Shown one piece after another: positions 27,372 to 35,477 of a stretch of DNA of 47,446 nt. A program made the translations under genes and the position numbers. Source of the stretch: Oscillospiraceae bacterium. GTDB lineage: Bacteria; Bacillota; Clostridia; Oscillospirales; Oscillospiraceae. The stretch covers positions 1 through 47,446 of the forward strand of contig JAFQZI010000079.1 of assembly GCA_017406005.1 (NCBI GenBank), written 5' to 3'. The stretch's first letter is position 1. Every line of letters begins with the position of its first letter. Below the pieces are notes generated by a model that saw only the letters and a program-made list of their open reading frames with translations, was not told the DNA's origin and did no database searches.

Positions 27372-28066
27372 TGGATGTCCTCCACACGGATCGGATTCTC
27401 ATTGATGGTGATTTCCTGCACTTTGCCGTTGCTCAGGCGGATAATCTTGTTCCCGAGAGGAGCAATGGAAGCATTATGCGTGATGATCACCACCGTAGTG
27501 TGATAGTCACGGCAGAGGCGGGTCAGGAGCTCCAGCACCTGCTCACCGGTGGTGCTGTCCAAAGCGCCGGTCGGCTCATCGCACAGCAGCAGAGCCGGGT
27601 TCTTGCAGAGAGCCCGGGCAATGGAAACACGCTGCTGCTCACCGCCGGAAAGCTGCGGCGGGAAATTGTCTATCCGTTCCGCAAGGCCGACGTCCCTCAA
27701 CACCTCCGCCGGGTCCAGCGCATCTTTGCAGACCTGCTGAGCAAGTTCCACATTCTCCAGAGCCGTCAGGTTATGCATCAGGTTATAGAACTGAAATACG
27801 AAGCCCACGTCCAGCCGACGGTATTCCGTCAACTGGCTGTCGTTCATATCGGTGATCACTTTGCCGCCGACCGTGATTTTCCCGGAAGTCGCGCGATCCA
27901 TCCCGCCAAGCAGGTTCAAAACGGTCGTCTTCCCCGCGCCGCTGTGGCCGAGGATGACACAAAGGTCCCCCTTTTCGATGGTGAAACTCACGTGATCCGC
28001 CGCATGTACCACCGTATCTCCGGTCGGATAATCCTTGCAGACATTTTCGAACTCAATATAACTCAT
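27365..28066 (-). CDS. ABC exporter ATPase, MacB/LolD type
   Basis: The 233-residue ATPase has Walker [10 protein letters not shown], the signature [15 protein letters not shown] and Walker [13 protein letters not shown]. This set is typical of ATPases that partner FtsX-like permeases. It leads the three-gene exporter operon and overlaps the permease. Antimicrobial peptide export or resistance is the most common role of such trios in Firmicutes, but here it is only inferred. Confidence 0.9.
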   Translation of the reverse strand: MSYIEFENVCKDYPTGDTVVHAADHVSFTIEKGDLCVILGHSGAGKTTVLNLLGGMDRATSGKITVGGKVITDMNDSQLTEYRRLDVGFVFQFYNLMHNLTALENVELAQQVCKDALDPAEVLRDVGLAERIDNFPPQLSGGEQQRVSIARALCKNPALLLCDEPTGALDSTTGEQVLELLTRLCRDYHTTVVIITHNASIAPLGNKIIRLSNGKVQEITINENPIRVEDIQW

Positions 28067-28110
28067 TTGCCTTAACCCTCAACCAAAAGCATACCTGAAA
28101 ACTTGTATAC

Positions 28111-28153
28111 TAATCTGATATTATAGATTATCACTACCCCGGTTTTCTGTCAA
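28111..28153 (-). promoter_or_regulatory. promoter of the MacB-type operon with overlapping palindrome
   Basis: On the minus strand TTGACA (28153-28148) and TAATCT (28130-28125) are 17 bases apart. The -10 box is one half of an inverted repeat, TAATCT-N8-AGATTA at 28111-28130, a likely operator that would let a repressor block the polymerase. Confidence 0.6.
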
Positions 28154-28308
28154 TCTTCTGCAAAGTACAGAGGATTCCCGCTTCTGGAGGGTTTACAATG
28201 ATGTGTGATAGTTAACAAAAAAACAGTGAACAGAAGTGGCCTGTACTAAGGTTGAGTTGTCAAGACAAAACCGAAAGGCAGGTTCCACGCTATTCGCCAG
28301 ATATATTG

Positions 28309-28500
28309 ATGGATGAAGAGATATGCCGGTACATACAGGACTTGCGTGCAAACAAGGCTGGCATTCCGGAGCATCACAATGTGACGCCGCTGTTACGCGA
28401 CCGTTACGTAGAGAAAGAGAAAGATATAGAGATAGAGCCAGAGGCGGTAAAAAGATGTCAAGTAGAAATTTTTATAGAATGGCGCACAAACAGGGTTTAA
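28309..28500 (+). CDS. short hypothetical reading frame, possibly a gene remnant
   Basis: A frame of 63 residues from an ATG (or 82 from a TTG at 28252) lies upstream of the sigma factor. Its charged run ending in KEKDIEIEPEA recalls low-complexity tails of mobile-element replication proteins, but I do not recognise it. No good ribosome site is visible. It may be a decayed fragment left by an earlier insertion. Confidence 0.25.
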   Translation: MDEEICRYIQDLRANKAGIPEHHNVTPLLRDRYVEKEKDIEIEPEAVKRCQVEIFIEWRTNRV

Positions 28501-28550
28501 TTCCGTTATACATATTAAAGATTACACTGAGGAAGGAGGTCGTTCGTTGA
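28455..28550 (+). CDS. possible 31-residue leader peptide overlapping the sigma factor start
   Basis: An ATG with an AGGCGG site opens a frame of 31 residues (MSSRNFYRMAHKQG...) whose stop TGA overlaps the TTG start of the sigma gene (TTGA). The overlap suggests translational coupling. The peptide is basic and has no recognised domain. Confidence 0.35.
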   Translation: MSSRNFYRMAHKQGLIPLYILKITLRKEVVR

Positions 28551-29008
28551 ATCTGGAAGAGCAATATGACCGGATCTATAAATATCTGTATTTCCGCCTT
28601 CATGACCAACATACAGCGGAAGACCTGACACAGGAAACCTTCCTTCGGTTTATTGGAAGTAGGACGTATCAGGATGAGAACCGCCAACTGCAGTACCTGT
28701 ATACGATTGCGCGCAATCTGTGCAGTCAGTATTACAGAGACAGGATGATTGTTTTCAACTTTGATGAAGCATTGGATATCCCGCAGCTGGAAGAATCGGA
28801 ACAGTCATTATTAGAGCGTATCAGCCTGACAGATGCTCTCCAGAAGCTTTCACAGGAGGAGCGGGAAATGCTGCTATTGCGGTATGTCAATGGCGTCCCA
28901 GTCCCCGTGATAAGCCGTCTGTACCATATATCAAGGTTTTCTGTATACAGGAGGCTGAAGAGGATACTGAAAAAGGTCAAGGTTGAAATGGAGGGAGAAA
29001 ATGGATAA
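28547..29008 (+). CDS. ECF-type RNA polymerase sigma factor
   Basis: The 153-residue protein has region 2 (AEDLTQETFLRF, then LQYLYTIARNLCSQYYRD) and region 4 (LSQEEREMLLLRYVNGVPVP, with the helix-turn-helix VISRLYHISRFSVYRRL). Regions 1 and 3 are missing, as in ECF sigma factors. The start is TTG with AAGGAGG seven bases upstream. It overlaps the next gene by eight bases. The three genes behind it encode membrane and ABC transporter proteins, so it likely controls their expression in response to an envelope or antibiotic signal. No typical zinc-binding anti-sigma protein follows. Confidence 0.85.
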   Translation: MNLEEQYDRIYKYLYFRLHDQHTAEDLTQETFLRFIGSRTYQDENRQLQYLYTIARNLCSQYYRDRMIVFNFDEALDIPQLEESEQSLLERISLTDALQKLSQEEREMLLLRYVNGVPVPVISRLYHISRFSVYRRLKRILKKVKVEMEGENG

Positions 29009-29726
29009 TGACAGGATCATCAAGCATCTGAAAGAAATCTGCCGGACTCCGGAACCGGAAGAGAAGAAGGCTTTCTTTCAAGGATTAGAAGAGCGGGGCC
29101 TGATATCCAGACATCCTGAAGCCATAAATCATGGAGACTTTCTCCTGAGACAGTTTTTTTATGTTGGTAAATGGATATGGCTGTTGTCGGCGGTCTTATT
29201 GTTGCTCATTACGGGAATCTGTTATGGCAACACAGGAAACTATCCTTTTGCATTAACTCCTCTTCTGGCGGTTGGGATCCTTGCAGAGACAGGAAGGTCT
29301 TTTCGGTGGAAAATGGCTGAACTGGAGTATACTGCCAGATTTTCATTAAGGAGTGTAATGCTTGCAAGGATGTTTCTGGTGGGAGTCGTGGAGACGGCAG
29401 GCCTCATGCTTGTTGTTTTGGTGGTACGTCCATGGTTTTCGTATTCTCTGATCAGAGTATTCCTATACATGATGGTGCCGTATCTGGCAGCTTCACTGTC
29501 AGGCTCAGTGTATGAGAGGAAGACCAGGTCGGACAACAGCTGGGGAAGCATCATAATCTGCTTCTTGTCATCAGGACTTTTTGCGGCGGCACCATATTTT
29601 CTAAGCAGTTTATATGAAGAAAGGTTTACTGTCATCTGGACAGTGGCGTTTATCCTGCTTATCTTCAGCCTTTTTGTCAGCGTGCGCAGATGGATTTGTG
29701 AGTTGGAGGAACCGGTATGGAACTAA
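29001..29726 (+). CDS. six-segment membrane protein following the sigma factor
   Basis: The 241-residue protein has a soluble N-terminus of about 50 residues with a charged helix (IIKHLKEICRTPEPEEKKAF), then about six hydrophobic segments. I do not recognise a named family. Its position between an ECF sigma gene and an ABC transporter, with overlaps on both sides, suggests that its cytoplasmic N-terminus could bind the sigma factor as an anti-sigma protein, or that it is a transporter subunit. The start at 29001 has a GGAG site. Function is inferred from context only. Confidence 0.6.
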   Translation: MDNDRIIKHLKEICRTPEPEEKKAFFQGLEERGLISRHPEAINHGDFLLRQFFYVGKWIWLLSAVLLLLITGICYGNTGNYPFALTPLLAVGILAETGRSFRWKMAELEYTARFSLRSVMLARMFLVGVVETAGLMLVVLVVRPWFSYSLIRVFLYMMVPYLAASLSGSVYERKTRSDNSWGSIIICFLSSGLFAAAPYFLSSLYEERFTVIWTVAFILLIFSLFVSVRRWICELEEPVWN

Positions 29727-30415
29727 TAGCAGACAGAATCACCAAACAATATAAGAACAAGATTGCGGTTGACCGGATGTCATTTACCCTGACAAAAGGA
29801 GTAACGGGACTTCTGGGTGCAAACGGAGCGGGAAAAACAACCCTGATGAGGCTGCTCTGCGGGATTCTCACTCCTGACAGCGGAACCGTTTCCTGTGACG
29901 GAATGAGCGTAGGAACAGAGGAATATCGAGATATTTTGGGATATCTTCCCCAGGACTTCGGTTTCTATCCGGAATTCTCCGGAAAGGATTTCCTGCTCTA
30001 TATGTCCGCTGTAAAGGGCCTGACAAAAAAAGATGCCGATCGAAAAACAAAGGAACTGATCGAGCTGGTCGGGCTGGGAGATTCCGCCGGGAAAAAGGTG
30101 CGTACGTATTCCGGTGGGATGAGGCAGAGGCTTGGGATCGCGCAGGCTCTCTTAAATGATCCACAGATTCTGATCATGGATGAACCGACAGCGGGTCTTG
30201 ATCCGCAGGAGAGAATCCGCTTTCGCGAGCTGATCTCAGGATTGGGACAGAATAAGATCGTTCTGCTCTCCACACACATCGTATCGGATCTGGAGCATAT
30301 CGCAGACCGGCTGATGATTATGAAGGACGGACAACTGCGCTGGCAGGGAAACCGGTCTGCCGGGGGAGAAGATCTGGAGGCATTCTATATCTCTCAGATT
30401 GGGGAAAAGAGGTGA
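29717..30415 (+). CDS. ABC transporter ATPase (BcrA/CcmA-like)
   Basis: The 232-residue ATPase has Walker A GANGAGKTT, the signature YSGGMRQRLGIAQAL, Walker B ILIMDEPTAGLDP and the switch histidine in LLSTHIVSDLEH. It belongs to the group of two-component ABC-2 exporters for bacitracin-like or lantibiotic self-protection and for multidrug export. It overlaps the upstream membrane protein by ten bases and precedes its presumed permease by six bases. Confidence 0.88.
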   Translation: MELIADRITKQYKNKIAVDRMSFTLTKGVTGLLGANGAGKTTLMRLLCGILTPDSGTVSCDGMSVGTEEYRDILGYLPQDFGFYPEFSGKDFLLYMSAVKGLTKKDADRKTKELIELVGLGDSAGKKVRTYSGGMRQRLGIAQALLNDPQILIMDEPTAGLDPQERIRFRELISGLGQNKIVLLSTHIVSDLEHIADRLMIMKDGQLRWQGNRSAGGEDLEAFYISQIGEKR

Positions 30416-30421
30416 ATTTGC

Positions 30422-31558
30422 GTGATGCTTCGGACGATATATTTGTACGAACTGAAAAAGCTGTTTCGTGCAAGGGTAAATTTGATTGCGCTTACAGGAG
30501 CAGTCCTTATGCTCTTGTTCCTGGTGATATTCTCCATCTTGGAGGTCCAACCGGTATCCCGGGAAGCGGCCAAAGAACTGGACGGCAGGACCATTGACGG
30601 AGATCTGATAGAGGAAATGAAGCCTGCCATGAGGTTTGAAAACGGAACTACGTTTTTGGAGATTACTGCAGAGTCTGAAAAATATGTTCCTGTTATGGAG
30701 GTGATCACTTCCGTGACCGGTTATGTCGGTGATCTTACCCGCTTTGATGGATCAGAGTTTTATGTCTTGCGTGAGCAGGAACTGAAGCAGCGAATCGAAA
30801 AACAGGGACTCTCAGAAACAGAAAAGGAATTCTGGCGCAGCCGGGAGGCGCAGGTTTCCAAACCTTTTGTTTATCATTATCACAGCGGGCCTGCAAACCT
30901 GCTCAAAGCCTTTCAGGTACTTGGATTCTTTATCTTTCTCCTGTCTACTGTCGGACTGTCAGGTGTCTATGCAAGAGAAACGGCAGATAATATGAATCAG
31001 CTTCTGTTGTGCAGCCGATACGGAAAGAAAGAACTTTATCTGATCAAATTTGCTGCTGGCCTTACTTGGATTCTTGCAGCGGCATTCCTTTTGCTTCTTG
31101 CGATATTTACCCCTTATTCCTTTGTTTACGGGATGGAAGGGATGGGGGAAATGCTGCAGCTGGTGAAGCCGTGGTCCATGCTTCCGTATACGCTCGGACA
31201 AATGCTGGGGGTGTACGTAGGAATTTACCTTCTTACAGCAGTCCTTTTTGCCGCTGTGACTATGCTGCTGTCTGTGATTACGCAGAATCAACCCGCTGTG
31301 ACCTGCGGATTGTTGGGGTATCTGATCGTTGATATGTTTGCGAATCTTCCGGACCGCTTTGGCGTATTACAGAAGATATGGCTTCTCCGACCAAATGCGG
31401 TTCTGATGAATACAGGATTTACCAACTACCGACTGATACACCTGGCGGGCAGATTGTTTTTTAACTTTCAGGCAGCACCGGTAATATACGCTGTGATTAT
31501 CATGGCAGCATTTTTGATTGGAGGGTGGAAATACCGCAGGCTTCAAGTCGGGAATTGA
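30422..31558 (+). CDS. ABC-2 type permease partner
   Basis: The 378-residue protein begins with one membrane segment (LIALTGAVLMLLFLVIFSIL), carries an extracytoplasmic region of about 120 residues, then five or more hydrophobic segments. This is the layout of ABC-2 permeases with an enlarged first loop. GTG at 30422 is favoured by a GAGG site nine bases upstream; ATG three bases later is possible. A terminator follows about 85 bases after the stop. With the ATPase it probably forms an exporter or a peptide sensor. Confidence 0.75.
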   Translation: MMLRTIYLYELKKLFRARVNLIALTGAVLMLLFLVIFSILEVQPVSREAAKELDGRTIDGDLIEEMKPAMRFENGTTFLEITAESEKYVPVMEVITSVTGYVGDLTRFDGSEFYVLREQELKQRIEKQGLSETEKEFWRSREAQVSKPFVYHYHSGPANLLKAFQVLGFFIFLLSTVGLSGVYARETADNMNQLLLCSRYGKKELYLIKFAAGLTWILAAAFLLLLAIFTPYSFVYGMEGMGEMLQLVKPWSMLPYTLGQMLGVYVGIYLLTAVLFAAVTMLLSVITQNQPAVTCGLLGYLIVDMFANLPDRFGVLQKIWLLRPNAVLMNTGFTNYRLIHLAGRLFFNFQAAPVIYAVIIMAAFLIGGWKYRRLQVGN

Positions 31559-31642
31559 TGCCCACCTAAATAGAAACATCAGCAAAGCATAGATGCAAAC
31601 AAGAAAAAGCGAGTAAACATGGTAATCAAGCCATAAAAGCAA

Positions 31643-31684
31643 AAATCCTGAGCTGGGATAAACCCGGTTCAGGATTCCTTTTTA
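31643..31684 (+). terminator. terminator after the sigma/ABC operon
   Basis: AATCCTGAGCTGGG and CCCGGTTCAGGATT pair with one internal mismatch region, followed by CCTTTTT. Confidence 0.8.
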
Positions 31685-31696
31685 ATCTAATAGCGG

Positions 31697-31744
31697 AAAA
31701 GTGCCAAGAATAGCCGTATTTCTACGCATTCAAGGCACTTTTTA
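31697..31744. terminator. second terminator-like hairpin
   Basis: AAAAGTGCC and GGCACTTTTT pair, extended by GAAT/ATTC after a short internal loop. T runs lie on both strands, so it can stop transcription from either side. Confidence 0.6.
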
Positions 31745-31754
31745 GCAAAATAAA

Positions 31755-31793
31755 AAGAAGGAATGCTATCTTGTTAAAATAACAATCCTTCTT
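31755..31793. terminator. third hairpin in series
   Basis: AAGAAGGA and TCCTTCTT pair and enclose a TTGTTA/TAACAA inner stem. A short T run follows on the plus strand. Confidence 0.5.
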
Positions 31794-31830
31794 TGGGAAA
31801 GGTACTCTGTTTTGATAGAATAATAGTCAA

Positions 31831-31898
31831 GGGGGTGCACCGCCTGCTCAGGGGGGTGCATTTCGATTTAGGGGGGTGCAAATGGCAAAGGGGGTGCA
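31831..31898 (+). repeat. four direct repeats of GGGGGTGCA
   Basis: GGGGGTGCA occurs at 31831, 31852, 31872 and 31890, with start-to-start distances of 21, 20 and 18 bases. Spacers differ in sequence. The array sits in the 350-base gap between two convergent operons and ends eight bases before the thioredoxin-like gene's stop codon. Regularly spaced sites of this kind occur as transposase-binding arrays at IS21-type ends and as plasmid iterons; no transposase lies next to it. Confidence 0.7.
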
Positions 31899-31906
31899 TT
31901 TCACTT

Positions 31907-32305
31907 CTACGCTTTAAGGATTTGCCCTATTAGCGCCTCGACATCTCTCGGCTTCAGAACTTTCCCAACCGAAACGATCTTATCGTTCACAAGCAGGGCT
32001 GGCATGCTCATCACACCGTAACTCATTACTTTTTCCATGTCAGTAATGTATTCAACTTCAATATTCAGGCCAAGATTCTCGACGGCTCTCTTTGCGTTTT
32101 CATACAGCTCGTGGCAGGATTTGCATCCTGCACCCAGCACTTTGATGCAGCAGATTCCGTCGACCTTCTCTCCGCAGCATGTCGCTTCTGCGGAACCTTC
32201 TGCCGGACTACAGCAGCATGCGGTCTCGGCGGCAGCTACCGCTGTATTGCAGCAGCAGGACGGCTCAGCCTTCGCTTCTTCTTTCTTCTTTCCAAACAGT
32301 GCCAT
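31907..32305 (-). CDS. thioredoxin-like redox protein with cysteine-rich N-terminal tail
   Basis: The C-terminal about 80 residues form a small thioredoxin fold of the redox-active disulfide 2 type, with active site GAGCKSCHE and the cis-proline in SMPALLVND. The N-terminal 55 residues contain two CCC runs and two CC pairs, giving 12 cysteines up to and including the active site. Proteins like this occur at the end of arsenic operons. I infer handling of arsenite or disulfide exchange for the ArsP-like permease next door. The start at 32305 has AAGGAGG at good spacing; an ATG six bases upstream is too close to it. Confidence 0.8.
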   Translation of the reverse strand: MALFGKKKEEAKAEPSCCCNTAVAAAETACCCSPAEGSAEATCCGEKVDGICCIKVLGAGCKSCHELYENAKRAVENLGLNIEVEYITDMEKVMSYGVMSMPALLVNDKIVSVGKVLKPRDVEALIGQILKA

Positions 32306-32319
32306 GATCATTTCCTCCT

Positions 32320-33318
32320 TCAAATAAACAGATATTGAAATACATTAAAGCCATATCCCACGACGATGATGCCTATCGTGCAGATGGCTATGAATGTCCG
32401 TAACAGTTTTGGCTTGATAGCCTTTCCCAGCATAATCATAGAGGGCAGGCTCAACGTGGTGACTGCCATCATAAAGCTGAGTATTGTACCGAGCAAAGCA
32501 CCTTTTGCCAGAAGAGCTTCTGCAATAGGAATGGTGCCAAAAATGTCAGCGTACATCGGAACGCCCACGAGAGTCGCCAATATCACACCAAAAGGATTGT
32601 TGCTGCCGAGGATCTTTTCCACCCAGCTTTCCGGAATCCAGTTGTGGATGATCGCTCCTATGGCAACACCTACAAGAATATAGGGAAATACCTTTTTGAA
32701 AGTAGATACAACTTGATCCTTGGAATAAACCAGTCTGTCACGGACGGTCAGGTCAGGAGCTTCAATGTCTACACTGCTGTTGCTGTTTCGGATAAAGTCA
32801 GCAATCTGATCTTCCATGTGCAGTTTCTCGATCATTGTTCCTCCGATAACAGCGATCACGAGACCGAGTACCACATAAGCGACAGCAATTTTAACACCAA
32901 AGATACTCATCAGGAGAACAAGGCTTCCGAGATCCACCATCGGGGAGGAAATCAGAAAGGAGAAGGTTACTCCAAGAGGCAGTCCGGCACTGGTAAATCC
33001 CATGAAGATCGGGATGGAAGAGCAGGAGCAGAACGGAGTCACCGTTCCAAGGAGCGCCCCGATGATGTTAGCCCAGATCCCGTGGAATCTGCCCATGATC
33101 TTCCTGCTGCGCTCCGGGGGGAAGAAGCTCTGGATATACGAAATCAAAAAGATCAGTACACAGAGGAGCACCGTGATCTTGATAACATCGTAAATAAAGA
33201 ACTGTATGCTGCCGCCGATCCTGCTTCCCGTATCAAGGCCAAGTGTGGACAGGAAACTGCCAATCACTGTATTCAGCCATTTCATTCCAAGGATCTGATC
33301 CTGAATAAATGCCCACAT
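32320..33318 (-). CDS. ArsP-like permease (DUF318 family)
   Basis: The 332-residue membrane protein has about eight to nine hydrophobic segments and the family motif TPFCSCSSIP with Cys97 and Cys99. ArsP members export trivalent organoarsenicals; relatives move other metals. It starts directly at the end of acr3 and precedes the cysteine-rich redox protein, whose cysteines could pass metalloid to it. Repeat-like halves are suggested by two segments, GFTSAGLPLGVTFSFLISSP and TLVGVPMYADIFGTIP. Substrate assignment rests on the operon. Confidence 0.82.
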   Translation of the reverse strand: MWAFIQDQILGMKWLNTVIGSFLSTLGLDTGSRIGGSIQFFIYDVIKITVLLCVLIFLISYIQSFFPPERSRKIMGRFHGIWANIIGALLGTVTPFCSCSSIPIFMGFTSAGLPLGVTFSFLISSPMVDLGSLVLLMSIFGVKIAVAYVVLGLVIAVIGGTMIEKLHMEDQIADFIRNSNSSVDIEAPDLTVRDRLVYSKDQVVSTFKKVFPYILVGVAIGAIIHNWIPESWVEKILGSNNPFGVILATLVGVPMYADIFGTIPIAEALLAKGALLGTILSFMMAVTTLSLPSMIMLGKAIKPKLLRTFIAICTIGIIVVGYGFNVFQYLFI

Positions 33319-34359
33319 TTAAGAAAACCATCCTTTCGTTTTGTTCGCTATCTTTACCAGCGTGAGCATCACAGGAACTTCCGTCAAGACCCCGACTGTT
33401 GTTGCCAATGCCGCCGGGCTGGTGGTTCCGAACAGGGCTATGGCAACCGCGACCGCCAGTTCAAAGAAATTGGATGCTCCGATCATGCCTGCCGGGGCAG
33501 CAATGTCAAAAGGCAGTTTGATCAGTTTTGCTGCACCATAAGCTATGAAGAAGATCAGGAAAGTCTGCAGGATAAGTGGCACTGCGATCAACACGATATG
33601 GATTGGATTTGACAAGATTACTTCTGCCTGTGAACTGAAGATGATGACCAGTGTCAAAAGCAGGCCGATGATCGTCGCGTTATCAAATTTGTGGACAAAG
33701 ACTGTGTCAAAGTATTCCTGTCCCTTATTTCTGACAACCGACACACGTGTCAGCACACCTCCGGCAAGCGGGATCACAACAAACAGGATCACACTCACGA
33801 ACAGCGTGCTGTATGGCACAGCGACATTCGAGACGCCCAGCAGGAATTTCACGATGGGTACGAAGGCAACGAGGATGATCAAATCGTTTGTGGCAACCTG
33901 CACCACGGTGTACGCTGGGTTGCCCTTCGTCAGAGTGCTCCACACGAAGACCATCGCCGTGCAGGGGGCAGCTCCGAGCAGTACCGCGCCTGCAAGATAC
34001 TCCGTTGCCAGTTCCGGGGCAATGAATGCCTTAAACACGACGAACAGAAACAGATATGCGATCCCATACATCGTGAAGGGCTTTATCAGCCAGTTTGTCA
34101 CCCATGTTACGATCAGACCTTTCGGATTTCTGCCGATCTGCTTCATGCTTTGAAAATCCACCTTCATCATCATCGGGTAGATCATGACCCAGATCAGTAT
34201 GGCAATCGGGATGGAAATACCCGCAATCTGCAGCGCTCCGAGCGTATCGGGTATGGCAGGCAGAAATCTGCCGATCAGGACCCCGATGGCCATGCAAAGC
34301 AATACCCACAATGACAGATATCGCTGGAAAAAACTGATCCCGCTGTTCTCTTTTTTCAT
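33319..34359 (-). CDS. acr3: arsenite efflux permease Acr3
   Basis: Acr3 exports arsenite by proton exchange. The 346-residue protein has about ten membrane segments, the essential cysteine in APCTAMVFVW (Cys133) and the conserved glutamate in NFFELAVAVAI. I place the start at 34359 (MKKENSGISFFQR); the frame extends 29 residues upstream but these are polar and lie in the arsR intergenic region. The ribosome site (AGGGCGG) is only moderate. Confidence 0.92.
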   Translation of the reverse strand: MKKENSGISFFQRYLSLWVLLCMAIGVLIGRFLPAIPDTLGALQIAGISIPIAILIWVMIYPMMMKVDFQSMKQIGRNPKGLIVTWVTNWLIKPFTMYGIAYLFLFVVFKAFIAPELATEYLAGAVLLGAAPCTAMVFVWSTLTKGNPAYTVVQVATNDLIILVAFVPIVKFLLGVSNVAVPYSTLFVSVILFVVIPLAGGVLTRVSVVRNKGQEYFDTVFVHKFDNATIIGLLLTLVIIFSSQAEVILSNPIHIVLIAVPLILQTFLIFFIAYGAAKLIKLPFDIAAPAGMIGASNFFELAVAVAIALFGTTSPAALATTVGVLTEVPVMLTLVKIANKTKGWFS

Positions 34360-34469
34360 AACAATCGCCGCCCTTACTTTGACATATTTAGATTTGTCGA
34401 TATGAAGTTCTTTTATATAGGCAATCCAGCGAGGACTGCCTATCATATCCTTCTGAAACTCTCAGACGA

Positions 34470-34784
34470 TTACTTGCCACATGCACATTTTACAGTTTCA
34501 TCCGTTTCGCAATCGCAACGGGCATAGGTTGCCACCATATCACGAAAGCTCTCAACTCCTTCACGGGAGATGGAATAATACATCCATTTGCCCTCTTTTC
34601 GACTGCTTACAAGTTCGCTATCACAGAGGATCTTCATATGATGAGAAAGTGTTGGCTGCGTGATATTCAGTTCCTCTAACAGCACACAACCGCACTTTTC
34701 GCCATGCTGTAGCGCCAACATGATCGCAAGGCGGTTTTCATCAGCCAGCGCCTTAACTTTTCGGACGTCTTCACGAAATCCCAT
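34470..34784 (-). CDS. arsR: ArsR-family metalloregulatory repressor
   Basis: The 104-residue protein is a winged-helix repressor. KCGCVLLEELNITQPTLSHH contains the sensor pair Cys31 and Cys33 at the start of the recognition region, the place of the ELCVC motif in the As(III)-sensing type. A C-terminal cysteine set (CDCETDETVKCACGK) may add ligands. The start at 34784 has GGGAGG upstream. It represses its own operon through the palindrome at 34824-34851 and is released by arsenite. Confidence 0.93.
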   Translation of the reverse strand: MGFREDVRKVKALADENRLAIMLALQHGEKCGCVLLEELNITQPTLSHHMKILCDSELVSSRKEGKWMYYSISREGVESFRDMVATYARCDCETDETVKCACGK

Positions 34785-34811
34785 GTTTATCGCCCTCCCT
34801 GAGATGACCAA

Positions 34812-34851
34812 ATGATAACACAAACATTTATAGTTGTCAATATGTAAATGT
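34812..34851 (-). promoter_or_regulatory. ars promoter and ArsR operator
   Basis: On the minus strand TTGACA (34840-34835) and TATCAT (34817-34812) are 17 bases apart. An inverted repeat, ACATTTA at 34824-34830 and TAAATGT at 34845-34851, overlaps the spacer and -35 box, which is where ArsR proteins bind. Confidence 0.8.
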
Positions 34852-34893
34852 GAAATAAAGACGTTTTCTTTTGATTGCTTCTTACAAGCAGAA

Positions 34894-34926
34894 AGCCCAC
34901 AAGCCGTCAAGCCTGTGGGCGATTGC
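34894..34926. terminator. hairpin at the end of the mobile-element operon
   Basis: GCCCACA and TGTGGGC pair around a 13-base loop containing AAGCC and CAAGCC. Six T residues follow on the plus strand after GATTGC. A near copy lies at 35478-35506. Confidence 0.5.
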
Positions 34927-35044
34927 TTTTTTCGGGGAGCAGTTTGAGAAGTATATCGTATTTGTTTTTGAATTCTGCGTCTGACGGATATGTTTCATCT
35001 ACTGCAACATCTATTTTGCAGAGGTCATTTTCAAGTCTTGTCAT
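34907..35044 (-). CDS. 45-residue hypothetical protein
   Basis: This small frame (MTRLENDLCKIDVAVDETYP...) has a GAGG ribosome site seven bases upstream and begins 14 bases after the preceding small gene. Its 3' end runs into the hairpin. It is acidic at the start and helical in the middle; I do not recognise it. It is the last gene of the recombinase operon. Confidence 0.5.
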   Translation of the reverse strand: MTRLENDLCKIDVAVDETYPSDAEFKNKYDILLKLLPEKSNRPQA

Positions 35045-35058
35045 CTTCGTGCCTCAGT

Positions 35059-35256
35059 TTACCAGTCATCATCCAGCATTGCAGACAGGCCCTCGGCCTC
35101 GTCCACCCATGATGGATCATACTTTGCTTTCTTCATTGGCGCTCCACAGGATGGGCATACTTTGTAGGGCTTATCGCATGATGCCTTACACGCGGAGCAA
35201 AAATACTCATCAGATCGGAATAGATGTGTGCGCTGAGTCCAGTGAGCCGCTTTCAT
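35059..35256 (-). CDS. 65-residue zinc-ribbon protein
   Basis: FCSACKASC and VCPSCGAPM give a CX2C...CX2C zinc ribbon in the middle. A tail rich in acidic residues follows (DEAEGLSAMLDDDW). Its start overlaps the stop of the preceding 57-residue gene (ATGA). Small zinc ribbons of this kind often accompany integrative elements; function is unknown. Confidence 0.6.
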   Translation of the reverse strand: MKAAHWTQRTHLFRSDEYFCSACKASCDKPYKVCPSCGAPMKKAKYDPSWVDEAEGLSAMLDDDW

Positions 35257-35426
35257 TCGTGTTCACCCATTTTCTCAATCAGATCATGCAGGCTCTTATC
35301 ATGCTGCGCCTGAGTGATCGCGCCGTGCTCCAAAAAACCATCGAGCAGCGCCTTTTGCCGCAAGAATAGCTGATGGTTTTTCTCCTCATACGAGAGAACG
35401 GACCATTCTTTGTTTTCGACTTCCAT
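35253..35426 (-). CDS. 57-residue hypothetical helical protein
   Basis: The predicted product (MEVENKEWSVLSYEEKNHQL...) is mostly helical, with LRQKALLDGFLEHGAITQAQ and a C-terminal HDLIEKMGE. The ATG at 35426 is preceded by GGTGA. It is coupled to the zinc-ribbon gene by ATGA overlap. I do not recognise a family. Confidence 0.5.
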   Translation of the reverse strand: MEVENKEWSVLSYEEKNHQLFLRQKALLDGFLEHGAITQAQHDKSLHDLIEKMGEHE

Positions 35427-35477
35427 AAAAATCACCGCGCACGATTATACCATTTATACAGCCAGATAACAAGGACA

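Noticed and set aside
31831-31898. GGGGGTGCA array as a CRISPR array
   Set aside because: The repeat core is only nine bases and the spacers are 9-12 bases, far too short for CRISPR.
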